A stretch of DNA of 64,000 bases from JBQTII01 sp052388275 (GTDB taxonomy: Bacteria > Actinomycetota > Actinomycetes > Sporichthyales > Sporichthyaceae): the NCBI GenBank assembly GCA_052388275.1, contig JBQTII010000021.1, forward strand, positions 7,571-71,570, read 5' to 3'. The notes under the pieces are model-generated. The model saw nothing but the letters and a program-made list of their open reading frames with translations. It did no database searches and had not been told where the DNA came from. Below are positions 41,220 through 49,523 of the stretch, piece after piece; within the stretch, counting starts at the first letter, position 1, and every line of letters begins with the position of its first letter. The position numbers and the translations under genes are program-made.

Positions 41220-42986
41220 TCAGAGGCCGAGTTCGGACTCGAAGGAGCCTTCCTCCAGGCGTTCCTTGACGGTGACCAGGAACCGGGCGGCGTCGGCGCC
41301 GTCGACCAGGCGGTGGTCGTAGGTCAGCGCCAGGTAGACCATCGAGCGGATGGCGATCGTCTCGCCGCCGTCGACGTCCTCCACGACCACGGCGCGCTTG
41401 ACCACGGTGCCGGTGCCCAGGATGCCGACCTGCGGCTGGTTGATGATCGGGGTGTCGGTCAGCGCGCCCCGGCTACCGGTGTTGGTCAGGGTGAACGTGC
41501 CCCCGCCCAGATCGTCCGGGGTGATCTTGTTCCCGCGGGTCCGGCTGGCGAGGTCGTTGATGGCGCGCGAGAGCCCGGCGAGGTTGAGCTCGTCGGCGTC
41601 GTGCACCACTGGTACGAGCAGGCCGCGTTCGGTGTCGACCGCCATGCCCAGGTGTACGTGCGGGTGAAAGGTGACCGTGCCGGCTGCGGCGTCGAGGGAA
41701 GCGTTGAGCTTCGGGTGCGCCTTCAGGGCCTCTACGGTGGCCTTGGCAAAGAACGGCAGGAAGTTCAGCTTCTGGCCCTCGCGGAGTTCGAAGGCACCCT
41801 TGGCCTGCTCGCGCAGGCGCACGATGCGGCTGACATCGGCCTCGATGAAGCAGGTGAGCTGGGCCGAGATCTGCAGCGACTCGACCATGCGCGCCGCGAT
41901 CACCTTACGCAGCCGTGACATCGGCTGGGCGCCGTCGGCCGGCCGGCTCGGTGCGGAGGCCGGACCCGGCGCCGGCGGGGCACTGGGCGCTGGGGCAGGT
42001 TTGGCCGCGGCGTCCAGGACGTCCTGCTTGCGAATCCGGCCACCGACACCGGTGCCGGTGAGTGAGGCCAGGTCGACGTTGTTGTCGGCGGCGAGCTTGC
42101 GCACCAGCGGGGTGACGTAGGCGCCCATATCTGCATCCGGCGACCCGGCAGGAGCGCTGCCGTTGTCGGCCGACGGCGCGGGCGGCGCGGGCGGCGGGGT
42201 GGGCTCGGGTGGGGCGAGGGGAGCGGGCGGGCTAGGGGCCGGAGGCGCGGGGACCTCGGGTGCGCTGGCGGGTGGTGTGGGAGCGGGCGGTGCAACCGGC
42301 GCCGGTGCGACTGACCCCGATGCGGCGATCACACCAAGTTCGGCGCCGACGTCCACGGTCTGGTCCTCGCCGACGGTGATCCTCACCAGAACACCGGCCG
42401 CCGGGGCAGGAATCTCGGTGTCGACCTTGTCGGTGGAGATTTCCAGCAGCGGCTCGTCGAGCGCGACGGTGTCCCCGACGGCCTTGAGCCAGCGGGTGAC
42501 GGTGCCCTCGGTGACGCTCTCGCCCAGCGCGGGCAGCGTCACTGAGGTACCGGCCGCGGGCGGCGCGGGCGGCGCGGGCGCCGCGGCGGCGGGAGCGGCG
42601 GTAGCCGGCTCAGCGGGCGCGGGAGCCGGTGCTGCGGCGACCGGCTCCGGCGCGGGTGGCGGCGCGGGAGCAGCGGCGGCGTCCTGCGCAGTCGCGACGG
42701 GCTCGGCAGGGGGCACCTCGGCCGCCGGGGCGGGGGCGTCTGCTTCACCGGCGGCACCGATCACGCCGAGTTCGGCGCCGACCGCCACGGTCTCGTCCTC
42801 CTGGACGCTGATGCGCAGCAGGACCCCGGCCGCGGGAGCGGGGATCTCGGTGTCGACTTTGTCGGTGGAGATCTCCAGCAACGGCTCGTCGAGGGCGACC
42901 GGGTCGCCCTCCGCCTTCAGCCAGCGTGTGACGGTGCCCTCGGTGACGCTCTCGCCGAGCGCCGGGAGGGTGACGGAGACTGACAT
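41220..42986 (-). CDS. sucB: 2-oxoglutarate dehydrogenase E2, dihydrolipoamide succinyltransferase
   Basis: A 588-residue E2 core protein starting MSVSVTLPALGESVTEGTVT. Two lipoyl domains (about residues 1-78 and 148-225) each carry the lipoylation motif LEISTDKVDTEI; their sequences are almost identical. Long Ala/Pro linkers separate them from a peripheral-subunit-binding domain (YVTPLVRKLAADNNVDLASL) and the catalytic acyltransferase domain, with the active-site motif YDHRLVDGADAARFL. It works with an E1 and the E3 encoded next door. Lipoyl groups come from LipB/LipA just downstream. Pyruvate- or branched-chain-specific E2 is possible, but gene order favours the oxoglutarate type. Confidence 0.94.
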   Translation of the reverse strand: MSVSVTLPALGESVTEGTVTRWLKAEGDPVALDEPLLEISTDKVDTEIPAPAAGVLLRISVQEDETVAVGAELGVIGAAGEADAPAPAAEVPPAEPVATAQDAAAAPAPPPAPEPVAAAPAPAPAEPATAAPAAAAPAPPAPPAAGTSVTLPALGESVTEGTVTRWLKAVGDTVALDEPLLEISTDKVDTEIPAPAAGVLVRITVGEDQTVDVGAELGVIAASGSVAPAPVAPPAPTPPASAPEVPAPPAPSPPAPLAPPEPTPPPAPPAPSADNGSAPAGSPDADMGAYVTPLVRKLAADNNVDLASLTGTGVGGRIRKQDVLDAAAKPAPAPSAPPAPGPASAPSRPADGAQPMSRLRKVIAARMVESLQISAQLTCFIEADVSRIVRLREQAKGAFELREGQKLNFLPFFAKATVEALKAHPKLNASLDAAAGTVTFHPHVHLGMAVDTERGLLVPVVHDADELNLAGLSRAINDLASRTRGNKITPDDLGGGTFTLTNTGSRGALTDTPIINQPQVGILGTGTVVKRAVVVEDVDGGETIAIRSMVYLALTYDHRLVDGADAARFLVTVKERLEEGSFESELGL

Positions 42987-43062
42987 GGCTTCTGGCTCCT
43001 CAGTGCGGTGTGCGCGGTGCTGCGAAACGAACGGTCGAGCAGAGGTTGGGGCTGACGGTGCG

Positions 43063-44457
43063 TCAGCCGTGGGCGTGCAGGGGCTTGCCGGCAAGCGCGA
43101 GGTGCGCCTCGCCCAGCGCCTCACCCTGGGTCGGGTGGGCGTGCACGAGTTGGGCGACCTCGCTGGGCAGCGCCTCCCAGTTGTAGATCAGCTGGGCCTC
43201 GGAGATCAGCTCCCCGGCTCGGCTGCCGACGATGTGCACCCCGAGGACCGGCCCGTCCTTGCGGCGCACAAGCTTGATCGCCCCGGCGGTCCGCAGAATC
43301 TGCGACTTGCCGTTGCCGGCCAGGTCGTAGGACAGGGCCTCGACCGCCTCGGCGCCGTAGCGCTCGGCCGCCTGGGCTTCGGTGATGCCGACGGAGGCGA
43401 CCTCGGGCTCGGAGTAGGTCACCCGCGGCACGCCGTCGTAGTCGATCGGTACCACCGGCAGACCGGCCAGGCGCTCGGCGACGAGCATGCCTTCGGCGAA
43501 CCCGACATGAGCCAGCTGCAAGGTCGGGATCAGATCGCCGACCGCGGAGATCGTGGGCACGCTGGTCTGGCACAAGGCGTCTACCTTGACGAATCCGCGA
43601 TCCATCTCGACCCCGACCGCCTCGTACCCGAGGTCGGCCGAGACCGGGCCCCGCCCGATCGCCACCAGCAACAGGTCGGCCTCGATGACCTTGCCGTTCT
43701 CGGTCGTGATCCGTACCCCGGCCTCGGTGTAGGTCACCCCGGTGAACTTGGCGCCGGTCTCGAAGGCGATCTTGCGCTTGCGAAAGGCCCGCTCCAGCAG
43801 CTTGGAGTTGGCCTCGTCCTCGGCCGGCACCAGCCGCGGCAGGCCCTCGATGATCGTGACCTCGGCTCCGAAGGAGCGCCACACGCTGGCGAACTCGACA
43901 CCGATGACGCCGCCGCCGAGGATCGCGACCGAGCGCGGGACGTGATCCAGCGTCAGGGCGTGGTCGGAGCTGATGACGCGGTTCCCGTCGATCTCCAGCC
44001 CCGGGATCGAGCGGGGCACGGACCCGGTGGCCAGCACGATGTGGCGCCCGGTGTACCGCACCCCGCCGGCGTCGACGCTCGTCGGGGAGGACAGCACGCC
44101 GGCAGCCTCGACGATCGTGATTTTGCGGGACTTCACCAAGCCTTGCAGGCCCTTGTAGAGCTTGGCGATCACGCCGTCGCGGTAGGCGTTGACCGCGGGC
44201 ATGTCGATGCCTTCGAAGGTGGCCTTGACCCCGAACTGCTCGCTCTCGCGGGCGGAGTCCGCGACCTCGGCGGCGTGCAGTAGGGCCTTGGTGGGGATGC
44301 AACCCTGGTGCAGGCAGGTCCCGCCGAGCTTGCCCTTCTCGATCAGGACCACGCTCATCCCTAGTTGGGCAGCGCGCAGGGCGCAGGCGTAGCCGCCGCT
44401 GCCTCCGCCGAGGATCACCAGATCGAAACTCGTCTGATCGCCTGCCTGCTCCGACAC
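43063..44457 (-). CDS. lpdA: Dihydrolipoamide dehydrogenase (E3)
   Basis: A 464-residue flavoprotein starting MSEQAGDQTSFDLVILGGGS. FAD site GGGSGGYACALRAAQLG, redox disulfide motif GGTCLHQGCIPTKALLH, NAD site ILGGGVIGVEFASVW and the dimer-interface His-Glu pair (HAHPTQGEALGEA) are all present. It reoxidises the dihydrolipoyl group of the E2 encoded downstream and of the glycine cleavage H protein. It is separated from sucB by 76 bp on the same strand. Confidence 0.96.
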   Translation of the reverse strand: MSEQAGDQTSFDLVILGGGSGGYACALRAAQLGMSVVLIEKGKLGGTCLHQGCIPTKALLHAAEVADSARESEQFGVKATFEGIDMPAVNAYRDGVIAKLYKGLQGLVKSRKITIVEAAGVLSSPTSVDAGGVRYTGRHIVLATGSVPRSIPGLEIDGNRVISSDHALTLDHVPRSVAILGGGVIGVEFASVWRSFGAEVTIIEGLPRLVPAEDEANSKLLERAFRKRKIAFETGAKFTGVTYTEAGVRITTENGKVIEADLLLVAIGRGPVSADLGYEAVGVEMDRGFVKVDALCQTSVPTISAVGDLIPTLQLAHVGFAEGMLVAERLAGLPVVPIDYDGVPRVTYSEPEVASVGITEAQAAERYGAEAVEALSYDLAGNGKSQILRTAGAIKLVRRKDGPVLGVHIVGSRAGELISEAQLIYNWEALPSEVAQLVHAHPTQGEALGEAHLALAGKPLHAHG

Positions 44458-44600
44458 CGGGACTCCTTCGCTCGAGTGCGTGCCCGCCGGTCATCTTTCC
44501 ACTGCACGCACGAGCGCGCCCGAGCCGGGGACGAGCGCTCCGTCACGTGAGGGGGCCGCACTCCGCCTTACCCGCGAGTACTGGCGGCATACTTGCGTGC

Positions 44601-44933
44601 ATGGGACTGTTCGGTCGGGGCAAGGACAAGGCGGGGAAGGCCAAGCGGCCTGATTTGGTCGCGCGCGATCACCTCCGGGAGTGGGCCGAGGCTCACGTTG
44701 GCGTCGAGGCCTACCTGGAGCCGCAGACCGCCATCACCGAGCCCACCGTCATGCTCATCGCTCACGACGGCGAGTGGACGCGCCGCCGCGTCCCGAGCCC
44801 GGATGCCGCCCGGTCTTTGTGCGGCAAACTCGGGATCCCGATCTACGACGCCGCGCTGGTCGGCTACCCGCAGCGCAAGCGCGACTTCGACACCCGTCGC
44901 TCCACCGAGGGCGAAACGGGTCTGTACCTGTAA
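44601..44933 (+). CDS. Conserved actinobacterial hypothetical protein (110 aa)
   Basis: Begins MGLFGRGKDKAGKAKRPDLV. It is a small basic-to-mixed soluble protein with HLREWAEAHVGVEAYLEPQT, TVMLIAHDGEWTRRRVPSPD and a conserved-looking end (IYDAALVGYPQRKRDFDTRR). Similar proteins are seen in other actinomycetes beside lpd and pepA, where function is unknown. CATACT lies seven bases before the ATG, a possible leaderless promoter. It converges with pepA. Confidence 0.8.
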   Translation: MGLFGRGKDKAGKAKRPDLVARDHLREWAEAHVGVEAYLEPQTAITEPTVMLIAHDGEWTRRRVPSPDAARSLCGKLGIPIYDAALVGYPQRKRDFDTRRSTEGETGLYL

Positions 44934-44966
44934 CCGAGTCCGAGTCGCGCCACCTGCCGGATACCG

Positions 44967-46460
44967 TCAGGCGAGGTCCTCGGCAAGGCGGACCATTGTC
45001 CGCACCGCGGCGCCGGTGCCGCCCTTGGGGGTGTAGCCGTAGGGCTCGCCCTCGTTGAACGCCGGGCCGGCGATGTCCAGGTGCACCCACGGCACATCGC
45101 CCGAGACGAATTCCTTCAGGAACAGGCCCGCGGACAGCGCCCCGCCCATCCGCTCGCCGATGTTGGCGAGGTCCGCGACGGCGGACTTCAGGCCGGTCCT
45201 CAGTTCCGGGGGCAGCGGCATCGGCCACATCAGCTCACCGACCTCGGCCGCGAGGGCGTGGACCTTGGCCCGGGTGGCGTCGTCATTGCTCATGATCCCG
45301 GTGGTCCTACTGCCCAGCGCCACCATGATCGCCCCGGTCAGGGTCGCGGCGTCGACGATCAGGTCGGGGGAGTCCTCGCAGGCCCGGGCCAGCGCGTCCG
45401 CCAGGATCAGGCGCCCCTCGGCGTCGGTGTTGAGCACCTCGACGGTCTTGCCGGAGTACATCGTCAGCACGTCCGAGGGACGAATCGCGGTGCCTGACGG
45501 CATGTTCTCCACCATCGGCGCCCACGCGGTGACGTTCACCGCCAGATTGAGCTTGGCGATCGCGCGGGCGGCCGCGATGACCGCCGCGGCCCCGCTCATG
45601 TCGCATTTCATGGTGACCATGCCGTCGGCGGTCTTGAGGGACAGACCGCCGGAGTCGAAGGTGACGCCCTTACCGACCAGGGCGAGGTGCTTGGTGGCCT
45701 TCGGGTGGGTCCAGGTCAGCTTCACCAGCCGCGGGGGGTTCGCCGAGCCCTGCCCGACGCCGACGATGCCGCCATAGCCGCCCTTCTTCAGCGCCTTCTC
45801 GTCCAGGACCTCGACGGCCAGACCCGTGCCGGCGGCGGCGGCGGACGCGGCCGCCGCCAGCTCGATCGGGTGCAGGTCCGAGGGCGGGGTGTTGATCAGG
45901 TCTCGGGCGATACCGATCGCCTCGGCGAGGGTCTGCGCTCGTTTGGCGGCGGCCTTGGCCCCGCGGTCGCCCTTGAGGCCGGTGACCAGGCTCAGGGTCG
46001 CGACCGGTTCCGCCGGGGCGGAGCCGTTGGTGCGGTAGCGCAGGTAGGCATACGCCCCGAGCAGTGCGCCCTCGGCGACGGCGGCCACCTCGGCCACGCT
46101 GGCGGCCGGCAGGGCGAGCGCGGCCGAGGCCTTGCCCGCGGCGGCCCGGGTGGCTGCTCCCGCGGCACGGCGCAGGGTCTCGGCGTCATAGCCGGCCCGT
46201 CCCGGTGCATCGCCCAGGCCGACCACCAGCACAAGGGCAGCCTTGAAGGCGGGCGGGGCCGGCAGCTTGGTGATCTCCTCCGCCTTGCCGGTGGCGCCCA
46301 TCGCGGCCAGCACCGCCCCCAGTCGTGCGGGCATGCCCGTGTCGACCTCTTTGGCCGCGGGCGTGAGCACCAGGCCCTTGGGGCCGGCGGCGACGCCGAC
46401 GACGAGCACGTCGGTGCGCACGGCGTCAAGGGCGGAGTCGGTGAGCGAGAGCGAGGGCAC
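44967..46460 (-). CDS. pepA: Leucyl aminopeptidase (M17)
   Basis: A 497-residue cytosolic aminopeptidase starting MPSLSLTDSALDAVRTDVLV. After a divergent N-terminal macro-like domain, the metal-binding catalytic domain has LVGKGVTFDSGGLSLKTADG (Lys and Asp ligands), MKCDMSGAAAVIAA and the signature NTDAEGRLILADALARACED. It releases N-terminal residues in peptide turnover. It diverges from gcvT. Confidence 0.96.
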   Translation of the reverse strand: MPSLSLTDSALDAVRTDVLVVGVAAGPKGLVLTPAAKEVDTGMPARLGAVLAAMGATGKAEEITKLPAPPAFKAALVLVVGLGDAPGRAGYDAETLRRAAGAATRAAAGKASAALALPAASVAEVAAVAEGALLGAYAYLRYRTNGSAPAEPVATLSLVTGLKGDRGAKAAAKRAQTLAEAIGIARDLINTPPSDLHPIELAAAASAAAAGTGLAVEVLDEKALKKGGYGGIVGVGQGSANPPRLVKLTWTHPKATKHLALVGKGVTFDSGGLSLKTADGMVTMKCDMSGAAAVIAAARAIAKLNLAVNVTAWAPMVENMPSGTAIRPSDVLTMYSGKTVEVLNTDAEGRLILADALARACEDSPDLIVDAATLTGAIMVALGSRTTGIMSNDDATRAKVHALAAEVGELMWPMPLPPELRTGLKSAVADLANIGERMGGALSAGLFLKEFVSGDVPWVHLDIAGPAFNEGEPYGYTPKGGTGAAVRTMVRLAEDLA

Positions 46461-46575
46461 GGGGCGTCCTTAGCTGTGCAGTGACGTCAGGGTCGGTCGT
46501 CGCCGCTTCGGTCGCGGTGCTGCACAGGCTAACCGTGGTGATCCGTCCGGGTCGGGAACTCACTAGGTTGCGGGG

Positions 46576-47706
46576 ATGAGTACGGCATTACGCCAATCCC
46601 CGTTGCACGAGCGGCACGTCGAGTCCGGTGCCAAGCTGGCCGATTTCGGCGGCTGGGAAATGCCGATCGACTACGGCGCGACGACCTACCGAGGCACCAA
46701 GCTCGGGGTGGTCGCCGAACACACGGCGGTGCGCACCGGCGTCGGGATCTTCGACGTCTCGCACCTGGGCAAGATCACCGTCACCGGCCCGGGTGCGGCG
46801 GCGTTCGTCGACTCCTGCCTCACCAACGCGCTCGAGCGGATCACGGCGGGCCAGGCGCAGTACAGCCTGTGCTGCGACGAGGCCACCGGCGGCGTCGTCG
46901 ACGACCTGATCGTCTACCTGCGCTCGGATCGCGACGTGCTGCTGGTGCCCAACGCCGCCAACTGCGCCGAGGTCGCCGCTCGCCTGACGGCCGCCGCCCC
47001 CAGCGGGGTGGCGGTGCGCGACCGGCACTGCGACCTCGCCGTGATCGCCGTGCAGGGTCCGGTGAGCGCGAAGGTGCTGGGGAAGGCGGGGCTGGCTGTG
47101 CGCGGTCTGGACTACATGAGTTTTCTCGATACGACCTGGCGCGGCGCCCCCCTCGTGATCTGCCGGAGCGGCTACACGGGCGAGCACGGCTTCGAGTTAC
47201 TCCCGGGCGTCGCTACCGCAGCGGACCTGTGGGAGGAGCTGCTGACTGCGGGCCAGGAGTGGGGCGCAGTTCCCTGCGGGCTGGGGGCTCGGGACACCCT
47301 GCGCACGGAGATGGGTTATCCGCTGCACGGTCAGGACATCAGCGTCGCGATCACTCCGGTGCAGGCCGGGCTCGGCTGGGCGATCGGCTGGGGCAAGGCG
47401 GCGTTCTGGGGCCGCGAGGTGCTCGCCGCCGAGCGCGCGGCCGGGCGCTCGCGGCGCCTGGTGGGGCTCGAGGCGTTGGGCCCCCAGATCCCGCGGGCGC
47501 ATATGAGTGTGCGCTCGGATGCCGGTGATCAGCTGGGGGAGATCACCAGCGGGACCTTCTCCCCGACCCGCAAGCTCGGCATCGCCCTCGCGCTGGTGGT
47601 GGCGTCGGTGGCGGACGGCGACGAGGTCGTCGTCGATGTCCGTGGCCGGCCGGGGCGCTTCCGGGTGGTGCGCCCGCCGTTCGTGCCCTCGCGTGTGCGG
47701 TCCTGA
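46576..47706 (+). CDS. gcvT: Aminomethyltransferase, glycine cleavage T protein
   Basis: A 376-residue protein starting MSTALRQSPLHERHVESGAK. Typical segments are DFGGWEMPIDYG, GIFDVSHLGKITVTGPGA, QYSLCCDEATGGVVDDLIVY, YTGEHGFELL, GARDTLRTEMGYPLHGQDIS (folate site) and EITSGTFSPTRKLGIALALV. It moves the aminomethyl group from the H protein lipoyl arm to tetrahydrofolate. The other gcv genes are not in the window. TAGGTT lies six bases before the ATG, a leaderless pattern, and no glycine riboswitch is seen in the 115-bp gap. Confidence 0.96.
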   Translation: MSTALRQSPLHERHVESGAKLADFGGWEMPIDYGATTYRGTKLGVVAEHTAVRTGVGIFDVSHLGKITVTGPGAAAFVDSCLTNALERITAGQAQYSLCCDEATGGVVDDLIVYLRSDRDVLLVPNAANCAEVAARLTAAAPSGVAVRDRHCDLAVIAVQGPVSAKVLGKAGLAVRGLDYMSFLDTTWRGAPLVICRSGYTGEHGFELLPGVATAADLWEELLTAGQEWGAVPCGLGARDTLRTEMGYPLHGQDISVAITPVQAGLGWAIGWGKAAFWGREVLAAERAAGRSRRLVGLEALGPQIPRAHMSVRSDAGDQLGEITSGTFSPTRKLGIALALVVASVADGDEVVVDVRGRPGRFRVVRPPFVPSRVRS

Positions 47707-47743
47707 CCCCCACCCAGCGACGTCGTGTCCGGCAGGGCCTTCC

Positions 47744-48565
47744 TCAGGTGGTGGCCAGCACCACCAGGGCGACGGTGGTCGCGGTTTCGACCAGGGCACC
47801 GAGGACGTCTCCGGTGATCCCACCGAAACGCAGCCGGGCGCGCCGGAGCAGGAGCGCAGCGACGCCCGCCGCGAGCAGCACGGCGAGTACGGCGCGGCCC
47901 ACCCCGACGTCGGTAGCGGCCCCGGCCAATGCCGCGCCCCCCAGCAGAGCCGCCGTCAGGACCCCGGCAGCGGCGAGTGGCACCGAGCCCGCGACCAGCG
48001 CCCCGAGGCCATCGGGCCGGGCCGCCCGAGCCCCGGTTCGGCAGGCCCAGGCCAGCGGCAGCCGCCCGATCGCCCCGGCCAGCGCCAGCAGCACGATGAG
48101 GTGATGATCCGGACTGTGCGCGATCAGCGAGGCCACCGCGGCGATCTGCCCGAGCAGCACCAGGATCAGCGTCACGACCCCGAACGGACCGATGTCCGGC
48201 GCCTTCATGACCGCCAGGGCCCGCTCGCGGCCACTGCGCCCCGGAGTCGCCGCCTGGGAGCCGAGAGCGTCGGCGGTGTCGGCCAGCCCGTCCAGGTGCA
48301 GCCCCCGGGTCCACGCCGCGAGCAGGGCCACGGCGCCCACCGCCGCCACCAGCGGCCCGACCCCGCACTCACCGCCCGCCCACGTCAGAGCTCCCGCGCT
48401 CGCTCCGAGGACGGCGCCGATCACCGGCGCGACGAGCATCGCCACCCCGGCAGCACGCCGGTCCACGGACACCCGTCCCGCCGGGACGATGGTCAGCAGG
48501 CTCATCGCGAGCCGCAGCCCGCGCAAGGCGCTCGCGCCGGCGGGCTCACCCTCGCCTGAGCTCAC
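47744..48565 (-). CDS. cobS: Adenosylcobinamide-GDP ribazoletransferase (cobalamin synthase)
   Basis: A 273-residue integral membrane protein with six to seven hydrophobic helices. The catalytic region WTRGLHLDGLADTADALGSQ contains the Asp-rich motif of the family, and MKAPDIGPFGVVTLILVLLG follows. It joins alpha-ribazole to adenosylcobinamide-GDP, the last main step of cobalamin assembly. It is 10 bp downstream of cobT on the same strand and converges with gcvT. Confidence 0.94.
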   Translation of the reverse strand: MSSGEGEPAGASALRGLRLAMSLLTIVPAGRVSVDRRAAGVAMLVAPVIGAVLGASAGALTWAGGECGVGPLVAAVGAVALLAAWTRGLHLDGLADTADALGSQAATPGRSGRERALAVMKAPDIGPFGVVTLILVLLGQIAAVASLIAHSPDHHLIVLLALAGAIGRLPLAWACRTGARAARPDGLGALVAGSVPLAAAGVLTAALLGGAALAGAATDVGVGRAVLAVLLAAGVAALLLRRARLRFGGITGDVLGALVETATTVALVVLATT

Positions 48566-48575
48566 GCGCCCGGGC

Positions 48576-49451
48576 TCACGCGCGGGTTCCGCCGCCCAGC
48601 AGCGCCGCCGCGGCCTCGAGCACGGGCAGGCACAGGACCGAGGCCACCCCCTGACCGGGCTCGACGCCGAGGGAGAGCAGCGAATACACGTCGAGATGCG
48701 TGAAAGCCGCGGCGGCGGCCGGGTCGGTGTCGGCGTGGGCGGGGATCAGCCAGCTCAGGGCGTCGGGATTGATCCGGTGCACGATCAGCGCCGCCGTGAT
48801 CGGCGCGAGGCCCTCAAGCACCACCGGGGTACGGCGCACTGCCGCCCCGAGCAGCAACCCGGTCAGGTAGGCGAGCTCGGTCCCGCCCGCGCTGGCGAGC
48901 AGGCTCAGCGGGTCGGTCCCCGCGGTGCGGTGGCGGCGCAGACCGTCGCGGACCGCGGCGACCCGCGTCATCCAGGTCGCGTCATCGACGCCGCGGGAGG
49001 TGACCATCGAGGGCCCATCGGTGCCGGTGAGCGCAGCGACCGCGATCACACACGGCACCACCGCGGTGGAGTTCGGCACGGCCACCAGCAGCAGGTCGGT
49101 GCCGGTATCGGCTGCTGCCTCGGCCACATCGATTCCCGCTTGCAGGGCCACGGCCACGTCGTCGTATCCGGCGTCCGCGCGCAGGGCCCGCACGGGCTGG
49201 GGCAGGGCCCCCGCGACGCGCTCCAGGCTCGCCGGAACGGTCCCGTCCGTGGTGAACGCGAACATCCGCACCCGCTCGGGCGGTGCTGGGGGGCAGGTCC
49301 CGGTGACCGACGCCCACCACATGCCGGCCTTACGCAGCCGCCCGAGCTCCCCGGCGTCCAGCTTGTCGAAGGCGGCTTCGGCCTCGGCGCGCGCGTCGTC
49401 ATGGGAGCGGGTGATGCGGGCCGCAAGGGCGGCAAGTTCCTCAGCAGTCAT
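48576..49451 (-). CDS. cobT: CobT-like nicotinate-nucleotide--dimethylbenzimidazole phosphoribosyltransferase, divergent
   Basis: A 291-residue protein, shorter than the ~350 residues of well-studied CobT. The family fold is supported by SAGGTELAYLTGLLLGAAVRR and PITAALIVHRINPDAL. Two catalytic regions are altered: the GEMGIGNTT-type segment reads AVPNSTAVVP (residues 125-133), and the C-terminal loop that normally reads LGEGxG reads LGVEPGQG (261-268). It would activate the lower ligand base of cobalamin. Its place between cobS and cobU supports the assignment, but activity or base specificity may differ. Actinobacteria are known to carry such divergent copies. Confidence 0.85.
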   Translation of the reverse strand: MTAEELAALAARITRSHDDARAEAEAAFDKLDAGELGRLRKAGMWWASVTGTCPPAPPERVRMFAFTTDGTVPASLERVAGALPQPVRALRADAGYDDVAVALQAGIDVAEAAADTGTDLLLVAVPNSTAVVPCVIAVAALTGTDGPSMVTSRGVDDATWMTRVAAVRDGLRRHRTAGTDPLSLLASAGGTELAYLTGLLLGAAVRRTPVVLEGLAPITAALIVHRINPDALSWLIPAHADTDPAAAAAFTHLDVYSLLSLGVEPGQGVASVLCLPVLEAAAALLGGGTRA

Positions 49452-49523
49452 GGCCGCCGCAGCTTAGCCTCGATCCGTGGACTGGGACCTGGATGGTCTC
49501 GGGCGGGCGTAGGTGAGGGGCCG

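Noticed and set aside
42163..44283. 706-codon plus-strand open frame, Gly/Ala-rich
   Set aside because: Antisense of the sucB Ala/Pro linkers and lpdA; composition is a mirror of those sequences.
46461..46575. Glycine riboswitch before gcvT
   Set aside because: The gap is only 115 bp and shows no glycine aptamer motifs; a hexamer near the start points to a leaderless mRNA.
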